A stretch of DNA of 64,000 nucleotides from Carallia brachiata (taxonomy: Eukaryota; Streptophyta; Magnoliopsida; Malpighiales; Rhizophoraceae): NCBI GenBank assembly GCA_021464245.1, contig JADCRB010000116.1, positions 186,001 to 250,000 on the forward strand, given 5' to 3'. The translations under genes were made by a program, and so were the position numbers. This document shows, in pieces, positions 10,620 through 21,136 of the stretch. The notes beneath the pieces are model-generated. The model saw nothing but the letters and a program-made list of their open reading frames with translations, was not told the origin of the DNA and did no database searches. The stretch's first letter is position 1; each line of letters opens with the position of its first letter.

Positions 10620-13261
10620 GTATGACAAGATTATTTGACTCGATTGAAGAATATTTTAAAGTTCAACTAAAGGAATTATATGAATTCCACTATTTTCCCT
10701 AAAATATCCATAACCAGTTGGTTAGTTGAAAAGTAAGGTTGTTCCAAGCGCAAACCCTGGTAGATTGACACCTGATACGTAATCGGGCACATGGATTGAG
10801 CTAATCACGGAGAACTCTGGGATGTCAATTAGAGCCCTTTTTGCCCAAAAGAGATGACTTTGAAAAACATTTCCTTTTTGAAGTCGTGCTTGGAGTCTGG
10901 ACCAACCTGTAAACCATCATTAATTCGCAGCATAAGATTGCATATTTTCCCGTTCTATATTTCTTTGTCTTTTTTGTCATTTTTTTTCTGAGCCTTCACT
11001 TGAATTTCATCCTTTCTCTTCTGTCAACGCATGCAGTACTGGTGATTTTCATTTGTTTTCCGCTGTATATAACCTCTTTTTCAACATCATTCAGTGAATG
11101 CATATAATTCTGATTTATGTATAATTAATTTAATTTTCATACGGTGACATCCTTTTCTTTGACATCATTAGCTCGGATTAATGATTGAAAGCTGCAACTA
11201 ATTGTCGTGTTGGCATGGGTTAGCATGAACAAAAAAGAAGTGTAATTACGATGTGGAGGCTGCAAATGAATATGGTGGTGGCATTCAGGCACCTATGTAG
11301 TACAACAATTAAAAAGTGCTATTTTTTTTTTCCATTACTAACCCAATAATAAGGAGAGGAGATGTGTGTGACTTCCAAATTTAGAATTCAAACATCAAAC
11401 CTAAAGACTTGGAGGCTAATTGCCCACCTCAAGTGGTGAATTTTTTGTAAGCATATAGACGGTAACCACAAATTGCCTTATAAACATAATAAACTTTTAG
11501 CCTCCTAAAATGCATTTTTTGTTTCAACTGAGAGACATGATTTTGGAGTATCGGGACAGCATATTTGTTTAGAAAGAATTCCCCATCATAAAAACAGAAT
11601 GAAATTATGGTGGTTAACCCAATGGGGCTACATATGAAGTTAATTACTGTACTAATTATCTTGCTGAAAGGGTTAAAGAACTTGATGGAATCCCACTAAA
11701 CGTCTTTTCTCTAGGGGTTTCTTGTCTAATTAAAATCCCAATCATCATCGATCGGCATGGACCATCGTATGTTCTTTACTCTTGTCCTAAGGAATATTTG
11801 CACGCGCAGTTGTCAAAATCATAACCATGATCATCATATATAGTTACCGGGCAATTATATCTAATTAAATTATAAAGGTAATTGATAGACGAAGGTCCCC
11901 GACCGGCTTTGAACAAATCCCCACCATCGCTGGAGCCTAGTATTTGACCAACGAACTTTTTCAATTAACTAAACTGAAATCTTTTGTCGGCGGGGCTTTG
12001 CAGATTAAGTAACGCCACAATGAATTCAAAACTCAAAAGCTAACAAATACTGAAATTTAATTGCCCGTGACTGGCTCTCTCCAGTGACAAGGATTTATTA
12101 TAATTTCATTGCATTTTGTGATACTTTAAAAGACTATTCTTATTATTGTAACTTTTGTTTTGATCGTGTCTTTATGCTATTCTTTGTTTTTTTTTTTTTT
12201 TGGCAAGAAACTTCTTTCAAGTAAATTTTAAATTTACTAGCACGACACTTTATTGTTATGACTCTCTAAATGTAATATAAAATATATTTAAAAAAAATTT
12301 AAATTTAAAACTGTACGTCTAACTCACATAATTGTAAATTCACTTTTACTTCTAAATTAATTATACATTTTTCTTCAGGATTGTTATTCTCTCTATAACG
12401 AGCCTTAGTTTATTGTATTTTTTATATGCCTAATAAGAGGCCATCCTCTATCCCATCATGGGAGAATCGTTGAATACAATTTGGCATGACTCGTGAAAGG
12501 ACGTCGGAGAAATGAACATCAAGAGAGACAACCTGCCTTCCAAAATTGGCCGTTTGGCTATTTTTCTACCTCTATTTCCTTATAACCGCATCGATAGTTT
12601 ACAAAAATGTCAGTCATGTTTCAAAGGGACAAAGTTTGGACTCCGTAATAATCCAAAATATGTTTCATATTTTTGAAATCCCTTTACCGGAACTCATTAA
12701 ACTCAATGTTAATAACTTATACTATTTGAGGCGGTAGTTCAATAATAAATCAACGTATTTTCACGCTGGCAACTTACTACTTCGAGTCCTCACGCACACG
12801 CTCTCCCTAACTGACCCATGCTGGGGACCATTTCATGTATAAATAATGATGTGCGGCGTTAGGAGCATGCTCGCTTGCCTAGTTTTCAGTGACGGAATCA
12901 CGTTCGACTTTACTGGTACTCGAAAGATGGATCGGCCCCTTTAGAGTTGTTGAATGAGACTTAAGCAAATGAGAGTTATTCTGATTTCGGTCCAAGAATC
13001 CAACAATCAACATACCTAGTAGGATCTTTTTTTTTTCCCAAAAAAAAAAATACTAACAACTTAATCCGAATTAATTTTATAGCCATATTTAGATTAAGTT
13101 TGCCTTTGTTGTCTTATAACAACTAAATCTATTTCTTATTTGAACTCCAGACTTACTATTAATTAAATCCTCAACTCCCACTCTAACTAGAAAAAAAAAA
13201 AAAAAAAAAACCATATTGTAATGTTTTTTGTATACATCAATGGGAAGTGAGAATGGTTAGT
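10620..13261. other. Intergenic spacer
   Basis: I see no gene. Short ORFs at 11776-11964 (minus) and 12546-12737 (plus) have no recognisable motif. Poly-T and poly-A runs occur near 12189, 13025 and 13190. Confidence 0.5.
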
Positions 13262-14141
13262 AAGGTTCTATTTGAATCAGTGCAGCCGATTTTGCTATCG
13301 TGCGCACATTTGCTAGCATGCACCAAAAGCTTTTCCTTGTTGCTTCTTTCCCTTGGCTAGCTGTTTTGGTGGGTTTAAGGGTTTAGTGTTCCTTTTGTGA
13401 GATTTGTACCCCTCTGTAGGTATGGTGGGTGGTGCCTCATTGGGCTTTCGTTTGGTTTTCGTGGGGTTGCTGGTGGTCTCGGGTTGGATTTGTGGTGGTT
13501 GTTTTCTCCAGTGTGTAGTGCTTGCGGCATTGCTGTGTTTTCCTGGGGCTCTCCCCCGCCTAGGAAGGCAGGAGAGGGGTGACATTTTTATTATAAGGGC
13601 TTCCTTGTACAAGTTTTCGGTTATGCACCCCTACATGTTCGGTCACTGGTCACTGTGTTTGCTCAGCCTCACTCAATTCAACTTCTCTGGCTTTGACAGT
13701 TTGGCTCAGTTTGTAGCGCTTTGTGTGCACGATTTGGCGTGGTCGGCGTGTTCCCAATAGATGGCTGGGGCTCTGTCACCGATGGCCTATGAGGCTTGCT
13801 ATCCTCCCTATTCGGTGACATTGCCGCTGAGTGGCGGTGGTGGGGTGGGGAACTTCATTTCCCTGTCTCCCTGTTCTTTGTCCAGGCAGTTGTGTGTATT
13901 ACCTGGGTTTTGGGCCTGTCGAAGGAAAATTTAGACCGCTTGGGAACTATTGTGGGCTAGGCTTTGGGTTGCACAAGGTGTAGGTTGTATATTGTTGGAT
14001 TGGATGACTAGGATGCCGTCTTTTATTTGTTGGGGTGGGCTGCTCATTGGGCAAACCCTCTAGGTACTGTATATACTTAGCTCTGTTTGGTTTTAATGTA
14101 ATATCTATTTGCTCTTTGGTCAAAAAAGGTTCTAATCGAAT
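13262..14141 (+). mobile_element. LINE-like retroposed insertion
   Basis: This is a GC-richer block of about 850 bp in AT-rich DNA. A 16-bp direct repeat (13262-13277 and 14126-14141, 14 of 16 identical, beginning AAGGTTCTA) flanks it. The 3' end reads GTAATATCTATTTGCTC, then TTTGGTCAAAAAA immediately before the second repeat, which is the typical end of plant non-LTR retroposons. Several ORFs (e.g. 13404-13760 plus, 13313-13612 minus) have low-complexity, G/W/L-rich or P-rich translations without reverse-transcriptase motifs. It may be a 5'-truncated LINE 3' end or a retroposed transcript. Confidence 0.6.
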
Positions 14142-14363
14142 AATGCATGGAGCCCCATAACAAGCGCAACTTCCCAAATTTCTTCGTATGCTTTCATTCA
14201 TGATCCAAGTGCAATTTTTTTTTTTTAACACAAAAAATAGTTAGTTATTAGTCTATTAAGTGTTAGTGAGAGAGGAGAGAAGTAACTCCAAAAACACTGC
14301 TGAAAATGTATTGTACTCTAAGGAGCAACAACCCTCAATCTCACTTAAAGCAGGTAGAGCAAC
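14142..14363. other. Short spacer
   Basis: I see no gene or repeat. It is the left host flank of the large LTR element. Confidence 0.5.
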
Positions 14364-14368
14364 ATTGG
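14364..14368. repeat. Target-site duplication ATTGG (left)
   Basis: ATTGG precedes the LTR TG. The identical pentamer follows the 3' LTR at 22586-22590. Confidence 0.92.
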
Positions 14369-15178
14369 TGTAAACGTGTTTAAAAAAAAATTAAATAAAA
14401 AAAGTCAAGTCTTTGTTGTCGGCGTTGCAAATTTCAAAATTGGAAACGCCGACGCGGAAGAAATATTTTCTTCCTTTCCCATGTGATTTTCACATGGGAA
14501 AGGAGCCCTATAAATAGGCTCCTGCCACTCAGTTCAAAATATATTCAGCAAATATGTAAACAGAAAAATATAGAGAATTTGAGACAAAGAAAAATTTGAA
14601 AATCTCTCAAGAAAATTTCTCCTTTTCCTACGTGTTTTTATTCTGCAGTATACTCTCTTAACTCCTTTTTAAGAGATATTTCAGGCGTAAGTCCCAAAAA
14701 ATTTGCTGTTTCCATTTGTAAAGTTATTTTTGGGTTTATATTCTCTGATCACACTAGATCTGAATTTGTGAGAATATAGATCTGAAAATATCAAAATATT
14801 GCAAATTCGGCTGGGATCAAATCTCATACGGCCCTCAGCAAAGTTCAGGCAGATCATCCGAGAACAAGTCCCTTCGACCTTCGGTGAAATTAAGGCAGAT
14901 CGGCTCAGATCAGGTCTTTGTGGTTCCTAACCATAGTCTAAACGTCCAAACCGGATCCAGTTTCAGTCTACCCAATTCAAGATAAAGCTGTGAAAATTAT
15001 TTCTGTCAAGATCAAGCTCGTGCAGCCCTTGATGGAGTAAAAAAAAAAAGGAACACTAATCGGAGGATTTTACGGAGATCGACCTCACGTAAATTTTCTT
15101 TTATTTTAAATTTTTATTTGTAATTTATTTTTGTATTTTTGAGTCTAAATATTTTAGGCTCGATATTTACCCGTTACA
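14369..15178 (+). repeat. 5' LTR of element 2
   Basis: The LTR is 810 bp, from TGTAAACGTG to CCGTTACA. U3 contains a perfect 14-bp hairpin (CCTTTCCCATGTGA at 14473-14486, loop TTT, complement 14490-14503) five bases before a TATA box CTATAAATAGG (about 14508). R-U5 is conserved with the LTRs at 5207, 7645 and 9454, but U3 is a different sequence. Confidence 0.92.
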
Positions 15179-15205
15179 AATTTTTGGCACGCTCGGTGGG
15201 ACCTC
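15179..15205 (+). promoter_or_regulatory. Primer-binding-site region
   Basis: TTTTTGGCACGCTCGGTGGG follows the 5' LTR by a few bases. It has the expected position and a TGG start that pairs with a tRNA CCA end. The tRNA is not assigned. Confidence 0.7.
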
Positions 15206-15228
15206 TTCACCTCTCATCTCTTGTTCCT

Positions 15229-15380
15229 TAAAAAAAAAAAGGAAAAAAGGAAAAAAGAAGCAGCAAAAAAGAAAAAAGAAAAGAAAAAAAAGGAAAAAAG
15301 AAGAAACGATAAGGAAAAAAGAAAAAGGAAAAGACAAAACAGAGAAAAAAACAAAAAAGTAAAAAAGTAAAAAAAAAAAA
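15229..15380 (+). repeat. Purine-rich leader of element 2
   Basis: A near-continuous A/G tract lies between the primer site and the first coding ATG (15405). It matches in style and position the tract at 6062-6240 of element 1. Confidence 0.7.
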
Positions 15381-15404
15381 ATTAACAGGTGTCCAGTACA
15401 TCAA

Positions 15405-16526
15405 ATGGCACCAAAGAGAAGTACAGCTGTCGGTACCAACAAAAAGGCAACGACTTCATTGCCTGCATCACTTCTAGCACTCTATTTCATATGATCGATG
15501 CACATACCACGTATAAGATGTTGCTAGGACGACCGTGGGATTCATGAAAATGGAGTTGTGTTCTCAAGCCTGTATCAGTGTTTCAAGTACTACAATGGTG
15601 GCGTTCAAAAGGTCAATGCTGATTTAAAGCCGTTTGATGATGCTGAATCATATTTGGCGGATGCAGTCTTCTATACCGACACAGACAATCCGGAGATCAT
15701 TCCATTAAAAGCTACTTGGACTGGGAGCATCCATAAAAAGGGAAAAGCTGTCGAAGAACCTGTCAATGCTCAACCTTAGGCTCCGACAAATGAAAAGCTG
15801 CCACAGCTTGCTGAACTTCGTCCGAAGGATGTTGCATCTTCAAGCTCCACTCTAGTCCTACGCTATGTGCTGAAGTCACGACGCCCAGAAGGTCAACCCC
15901 CTTTCTCTTATTGTATTAATCCTAAACAGGAGCAAGGACATAGCCAACCAAAAACAAAGGAACTGCACGACTTGAAGGAGACTTACACTCTGCCGATACT
16001 AAAGATTGAGCCGGTTTTGTCTTCAAAACCATTAAAAGGGTTCGTCAAACCACACACAGGAGCAGTCGAAGGCGGCTCGCTTCCAGAAAGAAGAACACAC
16101 GAAGGATTCAATCCTAATGCATACAAGCTCTTGGCCAAGGCAAGTTATGACTTCTCAAACCCGAACACAATGGGTACGCAGCCGTCCACACATGGCGCCG
16201 CTTCTCAATCATCACAGTCCCGACCTAGCTTAGGCTATCAGAAAAAGTCACCTGTGCGAATCACGCTAAAGAGCCGAAGCCGAGCAGCTGATGCACGTGC
16301 CATCACCACCACCACCAAACAAGACAGGCTTATCCAGTCAAACAAAGAAGGTGAAGTCAGAGGCTTTACATTTCATGTCACAATTAGCGAAGAGGCTGAG
16401 TCTGACTCATCAGACGGTGAAGTAAAGGAGGCTCCCCCGGAACTTGAAGATGGTGGCCAAGCAACTGTTGATGAACTCAAGGAGTCAATCTTGGCTCTCC
16501 GGAAGATCCTCGACCTACATTTGTAA
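15405..16526 (+). pseudogene. Gag start fused to protease end, plus linker
   Basis: An ATG at 15405 opens a short peptide (MAPKRSTAVGTNKK) that parallels the N-terminus of the element-1 gag. Almost at once the text switches to the C-terminal end of the retropepsin domain (HTTYKMLLGRPW, about 15505-15540), so gag and the protease active site are deleted. After a frameshift the region continues as 15558-15779 (73 aa) and 15867-16526 (219 aa). The latter is a Ser/Lys-rich, apparently disordered linker typical of the segment between protease and reverse transcriptase in this group. Stops at 15777 and 16526 break it. Confidence 0.75.
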
Positions 16527-17460
16527 GTGCTTTACTTACTGCAGAAGAAGAGCAAGAATATGTTCAGGTATTAAGTCAATACAGGGACGTGTTCGCATGG
16601 AGTTACAAAGAAATGCCTGGACTTGACCCGAAAATTGCGGTGCATCGTCTAGCAGTAAAGAAGGGTGTTCGTTCTGTCAAGCAGCCACAACGACGATTCC
16701 GCCCGGAACTCATTCCACAAATCGAGGAGGAGGTTAACAAGCTGATCAATGCTGGCTTCATCCGAGAGGTCACCTACCCAACGTGGATTGCCAATATAGT
16801 CCCGGTAAGAAAGAAGAATGGACAGTTGAGGGTATGTGTTGATTTTCGAGATCTTAACAGGGCCTGTCCGAAAGATGACTTTCCGTTGCCCATAACGGAG
16901 ATCACAGTCGATGCAACAACGGGTCACGAAGCATTGTCCTTCATGGATGGTTCTTCAAGCTATAACCAAATCAGAATGGCACCAGAAGACGAGGAGTTGA
17001 CAGCATTTGCACCCCAAAAGGTATATACTGCTACAAAGTTATGCCGTTTGGATTAAAAAATGCTGGCGCCACTTATCAACGTGCTATGCAAAAAATTTTT
17101 GATGACATGCTGCACAAGATTGTAGAATGTTATGTTGATGACTTAGTTGTAAAGACTAAGAAGCACAAAACCACCTCGAGGATCTCAAGACAGTGTTTGA
17201 AAGACTTCGCAGGCATCAGCTTAAAATGAACCCTCTCAAGTGTGCATTCGGTGTCACATCAGGAAAGTTTCTTGGGTTCGTGGTGCGCCATCGTGGAATC
17301 AAAGTTGATCAGTCAAAGGTTGAGGCAATTCAAAAGATGCCTGAACCTAAAAACTGCACGAGCTGCGAAGTTACAAGGAAAGCTGGCCTACATTCGCCGT
17401 TTTTTCCAACTTAGGGGAGAGATGTCAACTTTTCCATCGTTTAATGAAGAAGGATGTCAA
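16527..17460 (+). pseudogene. Reverse transcriptase, frameshifted
   Basis: The RT would copy element RNA into cDNA. Motifs run in order across three frames: FAWSYKEMPGLDP and KQPQRRFRPE (16589-17056), CVDFRDLNRACPKDDFPLP (about 16840-16893), FMDGSSSYNQIRMA, then MPFGLKNAGATYQRAMQ (17041 on) and the catalytic box YVDD at 17131-17142. MNPLKCAFGV and FLGFVV follow in the frame beginning 17193. Frameshifts lie near 17010 and 17170. One residue of the usual palm motif F-x-D is altered (FMDGSSSYNQ). It cannot yield a single RT protein. Confidence 0.88.
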
Positions 17461-18429
17461 CTTCGAATGGGACGAAGCTTGCAGCAAAGCCTATGAGAGC
17501 ATAAAGAAGTACCTTTCCAATCCACCATTCCTAGGAGCTCCAATTCAAGGAAAGTCGTTGATTATCTACATTGCAGTGCAATAAAGATCTTTGGGAGCCC
17601 TGCTTGCACAGGAAAACGAGCAGGGAAAGGAAGTTGCCCTGTTACTTGAGCAGAACAAAACGGTCCGGAGCTGAGTTATTCGCCCATTGAAAAGACATGT
17701 CTAGCACTGTTCTTCGCCATTGATAAGCTGAGGCACTACATGCAAGCTCACACGGTACGTTTCATTGCCAGAGCTGATCCTGTCAAATATATATTATCTA
17801 GACTAATATTTTCAGGACTAGTTGCTAAGTAGGCAGTAATCTTACAGAGCTACGACATTGTCTACGTGCTTCAAAAAGCAGTCAAAAGACAATCTCTAGT
17901 AGACTTCCTTGCAGATCACCCTGTCCCAGTCGATTGGAAGTTCACAGACGATCTTCCGGATGAAGAGGTCTTTTACATTGAGACACTGCCACCATGGAAG
18001 ATACTCTGTGATGGTGCAGCAAGATGTGATGGTGCTAGTGCCGGCATAGTATTTGTCACTCCTCAACGACAAATACTACCATATGCTATCATTCTCAGTG
18101 AGTTATGTTTAAATAATGTTGCTGAATACCAGGCTTTGATCTTTGGTCTTCAAATGGCTGTCGATATGAAAATTCCAACTATAGAAGTCCATGGAGATTC
18201 CCAACTCGTCATCAACCAACTTACAGGGTTATATAATGTGAAAAAAGATGACCTTGCACCTTACCATCAACGTGCTCAACAGCTAATAGATGAATTTGAA
18301 AGCATCACCTTGGAGCATGTGCCTCGACGAGAAAATACTCAGGCAGACGCGTTGGCTAACTTGGCTACCTCTCTCTTGCAAATTCAGAAATTCAGGCTAC
18401 AGTTATTGCCGTATGCCAGAAATGGATAG
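17461..18429 (+). pseudogene. Tandem RNase H domains (RNH plus archaeal-type aRNH)
   Basis: The first, degenerate RNase H spans about 17560-17920 (SPIEKTCLALFFAIDKLRHY, LADHPVPVDW). The second lies in the open frame 17866-18429 (187 aa). Its acidic residues are visible: D in LCDGAARCDG, E in NNVAEYQALIFGL, D in VHGDSQLVINQL and D in ADALANLATSL. A second RNase H of this type is the diagnostic trait of the Tat lineage. The aRNH copy is the best preserved part of pol, with no stop across 187 codons. Confidence 0.87.
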
Positions 18430-19572
18430 TGCCACAGAAGGATGATGAACAAACTACAGCAGCCAACGCTGTATCTATACGTCTCGCGGAGGACGAGGAT
18501 TGGCGCCAACCAATCATTAACTACCTACAGCACGGGAAGCTGCCCGAAGATCGTCGCCATAAGACATAAATTCAACGACGAGCTCCCCGCTTCATATATC
18601 TCAAGGATGCTCTGTATCGAAGATCTTTTGATGGAGTTTTACTTCACTGCCTAGGCAACGAAGAGGCAAAACAAGCTCTCGCTGAAGCACATTCTGGTGT
18701 TTGTGGCGGATATCAATCAGGGCCTAAGTTGCACTTCCAGCTCAGAAGGATAGGATACTATTAGCCAACTATGGTACGTGATTCCATTGAGTTTGCTAAA
18801 ACATGTCAAGCTTATCAATTTCATGCCAATTACATACATCAACCACCGGAGCCACTGCATCCAATTGTCTTGTCCTGGCCCTTTCAAGCTTGGGGTCTCG
18901 ACTTAGTGGGGTGCTTACCAAAGTCATCCCTAGGTCACCTGTACATCCTCGCAGCAACAGATTACTTCTCAAAATGGGCTGAAGCTATACCACTTAGAGA
19001 GGTAAAGAAGGAGCACGTTGCCAATTTCATCCGGACTCAGCTGATCTATCGCTATGGAGTCCCTCGTTTCATAATCATTGATAATGGCAAGCAGTTATAC
19101 AACAGCTTGATTGACAAGCTCTGCGAGAAGTTCAAGTTCAAGTAGTACAATGCCCCAGCAAATGACTTAGCTGAAACATTAAACCAAACTTCATGCAACC
19201 TATTGCGGAAGGTAGTCTCTAAATCCAAAAGAGATTGGCATGACAGAATTCTGGGGGCATTATAGGCATATCGCACAACTTACCGGACTCCAACACAGGC
19301 GACGTCATACTTACTTTTCTACGGTGTCGAAACAATACTGCCGTTGGAAACACAGATTCCATCTCTACGCATGGCTGTTCTGGAAGGACTCACACAGGAG
19401 GAGAATGTTCGCCTACGTCTGGATGAGTTAGAAACCCCTGATGAAAGGAGACTCGAAGCACAACAGCAACTTGAATGCTACCAAACCCGACTCACCAACA
19501 CGTTCAACCGCAGGGTCCGCCCTCGATCTTTTCAAGTTGGAAACCTTATTCTGCAATATGAATCAACATGAA
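18430..19572 (+). pseudogene. Integrase, stop-ridden
   Basis: The DDE integrase would insert the cDNA. The zinc-binding part is near 18690-18830 (AHSGVCGGY ... CQAYQFHA, where the second Cys of the usual CxxC is Tyr). The catalytic core gives WGLDLVG (first D), FIIIDNGKQLYN (second D) and DLAETLNQT (E), in frame 18771-19145 and past a TAG at 19143. The C-terminal part continues at 19344-19571 (RVRPRSFQVGNLIL). Several in-frame stops mean no active protein. Confidence 0.85.
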
Positions 19573-19859
19573 GTATCTGCCTGGTGACAAGCTTACTTCC
19601 AAATGAGACGGGCCATACTTAGTACAGGAGGCCTATACTCACAACGCTTACATGCTATCAGACCAAGAAGGCGTCCGAATTGGCCCGATCAATGGTAAAT
19701 TTCTTAAACAGTATTATGTGTAACTATGTTTTAAAAAAAAATCAAAAATAGAAAAAAAATCAAAAAAAATAGAAAAAAAAAATCAAAAAAGAATTAAAAA
19801 AATCAAAAAAAAAAGTTCGGAAGTCCCAATCTGAAAGTCTAAGCGAAAATCCAAACCCG
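19573..19859 (+). other. Element 2, end of pol and A-rich spacer
   Basis: The last pol-like words end by about 19720 (LNSMVNFLKQYYV-like text). Then come runs of A interrupted by TC up to about 19815. No separate gene is seen. Confidence 0.5.
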
Positions 19860-20090
19860 AAAATCCAAGCCCAAACACTTGAGTCCAATTCAGAAAACTC
19901 AAGCCCAACTCAAAAGCCTGAAAATTAAGTTTAGATCCAAAACCCAAACACTCAACCCAAATCTAAAAGTTCAAATCCAAAACCCAAACACTCGACCCAA
20001 ATCCAAAAATTTCAAGTCTAAAAGCCCAAACACTCGACCCAAATCCAATTTAAAGCCCAAAACCCAAAAATTCCAAGTTCTAGACACAGT
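19860..20090 (+). repeat. 3'-UTR minisatellite
   Basis: Imperfect tandem units of roughly 40 bp are built on AAAACCCAAACACTCGACCC and AAATCCAAAA. Variable tandem arrays between pol and the 3' LTR are known from Tat-group elements, where they can seed satellite DNA. The Lys/Pro/Asn-rich ORF at 19879-20148 is only the translation of this array. Confidence 0.8.
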
Positions 20091-20160
20091 CCATAACCCA
20101 AGTTCAAAATCCAATCCAACTCTTGGTCTGCATGAGTATAAACTGTGAACAACCCAAAAA

Positions 20161-20168
20161 TATAAAAG
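20161..20168 (+). promoter_or_regulatory. TATA-like box upstream of the WOX copy
   Basis: TATAAAAG stands 88 bases before the WOX-type ATG (20256). The position would suit an internal promoter with a leader of roughly 60 bases. This is inference from sequence only. Confidence 0.4.
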
Positions 20169-20255
20169 CGACGGAGGGTTTGAGTCTGAAACCCAACATC
20201 AGTCTCAACCGATCTTCACCACATATTAGACCTTTGCTCCTCTGCCACAAGAAAG

Positions 20256-20883
20256 ATGGAACCAGTTGCAGAATCTCAAGACAAGGGAGAAAAAAGGTCA
20301 CCCCGCACAAGGTGGCAACCAACCATGGCACAACTGTAAATTTTGGAGGAAGTCTTCCACAACAATGGAGGTATTATTCCTAATACATCTCAGATTTACC
20401 AACTTGTCTCACGATTGCGCCCGCTCGGGGCAATCGAAGGAAAAAATGTGTTTTATTGGTTCCAGAATCAGAGAAACAGGAAAAAACCAGCACTGAGAGC
20501 TGCTTTTTCTAAAGAACAGTCTGTCGTTCCGATAGTAGATCCCACCGGTACAACTTCGCCCTCAAATGAAGCAGGTCCGAGTTCTACCATTGCAATGGTC
20601 TCTTTCAGGCTATAACGATCAAAACAGTAGCCTATGGGAGCATGCGTACTGGTCCTGGTAGTCTTACGGAGTCAGTCAAGGATTCATCCCTCCTAAATAC
20701 TTAAGTTTATGAGAGACTTTTCTAGCAGAAAGAAGTTGTTCCGGCGAAACTTTGCCTCTCTTCCCAGAATATTCCAGCAGCATCAACCAGCCGGAAGGCT
20801 CCAGCGACGTTAACATCATCGGCCCACTAGACGAGGCTGAGCTTGACTTGGAGCTGCGCCTTGGGCCTCGCCAGGGCGGCTGA
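20256..20883 (+). pseudogene. Retrotransposon-borne WUSCHEL-like homeobox sequence (WOX)
   Basis: This is a copy of a WUSCHEL-type transcription factor, a family that binds DNA and controls stem-cell fate. Frame 20256 on gives a short N-terminus and then a homeodomain over codons 17-77: RTRWQPTMAQL, a TAA stop at 20337-20339, ILEEVFHNNGG, RLRPLGAIEGKNVFYWFQN and QRNRKK. EGKNVFYWFQN is diagnostic for WOX proteins. The 48-residue spacing between the two Trp and the NN in the first loop match WUS itself, not the shorter loop of most WOX members. That frame ends at 20615. Text continues one frame over from about 20595, with stops at 20659 and 20710, to the WUS-box TLPLFP (20749-20766), then an EAR-like LDLELRLG (about 20842-20865) and a stop at 20881-20883. 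No intron is visible, suggesting capture through RNA. This copy is dead: three stops and one frameshift. It lies between integrase and the 3' LTR. Confidence 0.85.
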
Positions 20884-21136
20884 CAAGATAAGGTGCAGCG
20901 ACTTCTGTAGCACACGGCAACGACTTCTGCAGCACACGGTAACGACTTTCGTGACGCGCGTGAGCCACTGCCTCTTTTGTCTCTTATACGGGAAAGGGAC
21001 GTGGATGATCATACTCGATTTTGCGTACCTTCTTTTTGACTTTTCAAAAAAAAAACTCTTTATTATTTATATATATATCCTGCATGCCCGAGTTGTAGTA
21101 CTCACCCCTCAGCTCTTCTTTTTCTCAAAAAAAAAA
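20884..21136 (+). other. Element 2, spacer downstream of the WOX copy
   Basis: Contains a short near-repeat (GCAGCGACTTCTGTAGCACA and a variant about 30 bases later) and a TATA-like TTTATATATATATCC near 21067. No ORF of note. Confidence 0.4.

Noticed and set aside
13313..13760. Protein-coding gene in the GC-rich block
   Set aside because: ORFs occur on both strands with low-complexity products, and the block has retroposon ends.
19879..20148. 89-aa Lys/Pro/Asn-rich ORF
   Set aside because: It is only the translation of the minisatellite.
20676..21012. Minus-strand Ser/Arg-rich ORFs over the WOX C-terminal region
   Set aside because: They are antisense shadows of the WUS-box and EAR-like region, which explains the plus strand better.
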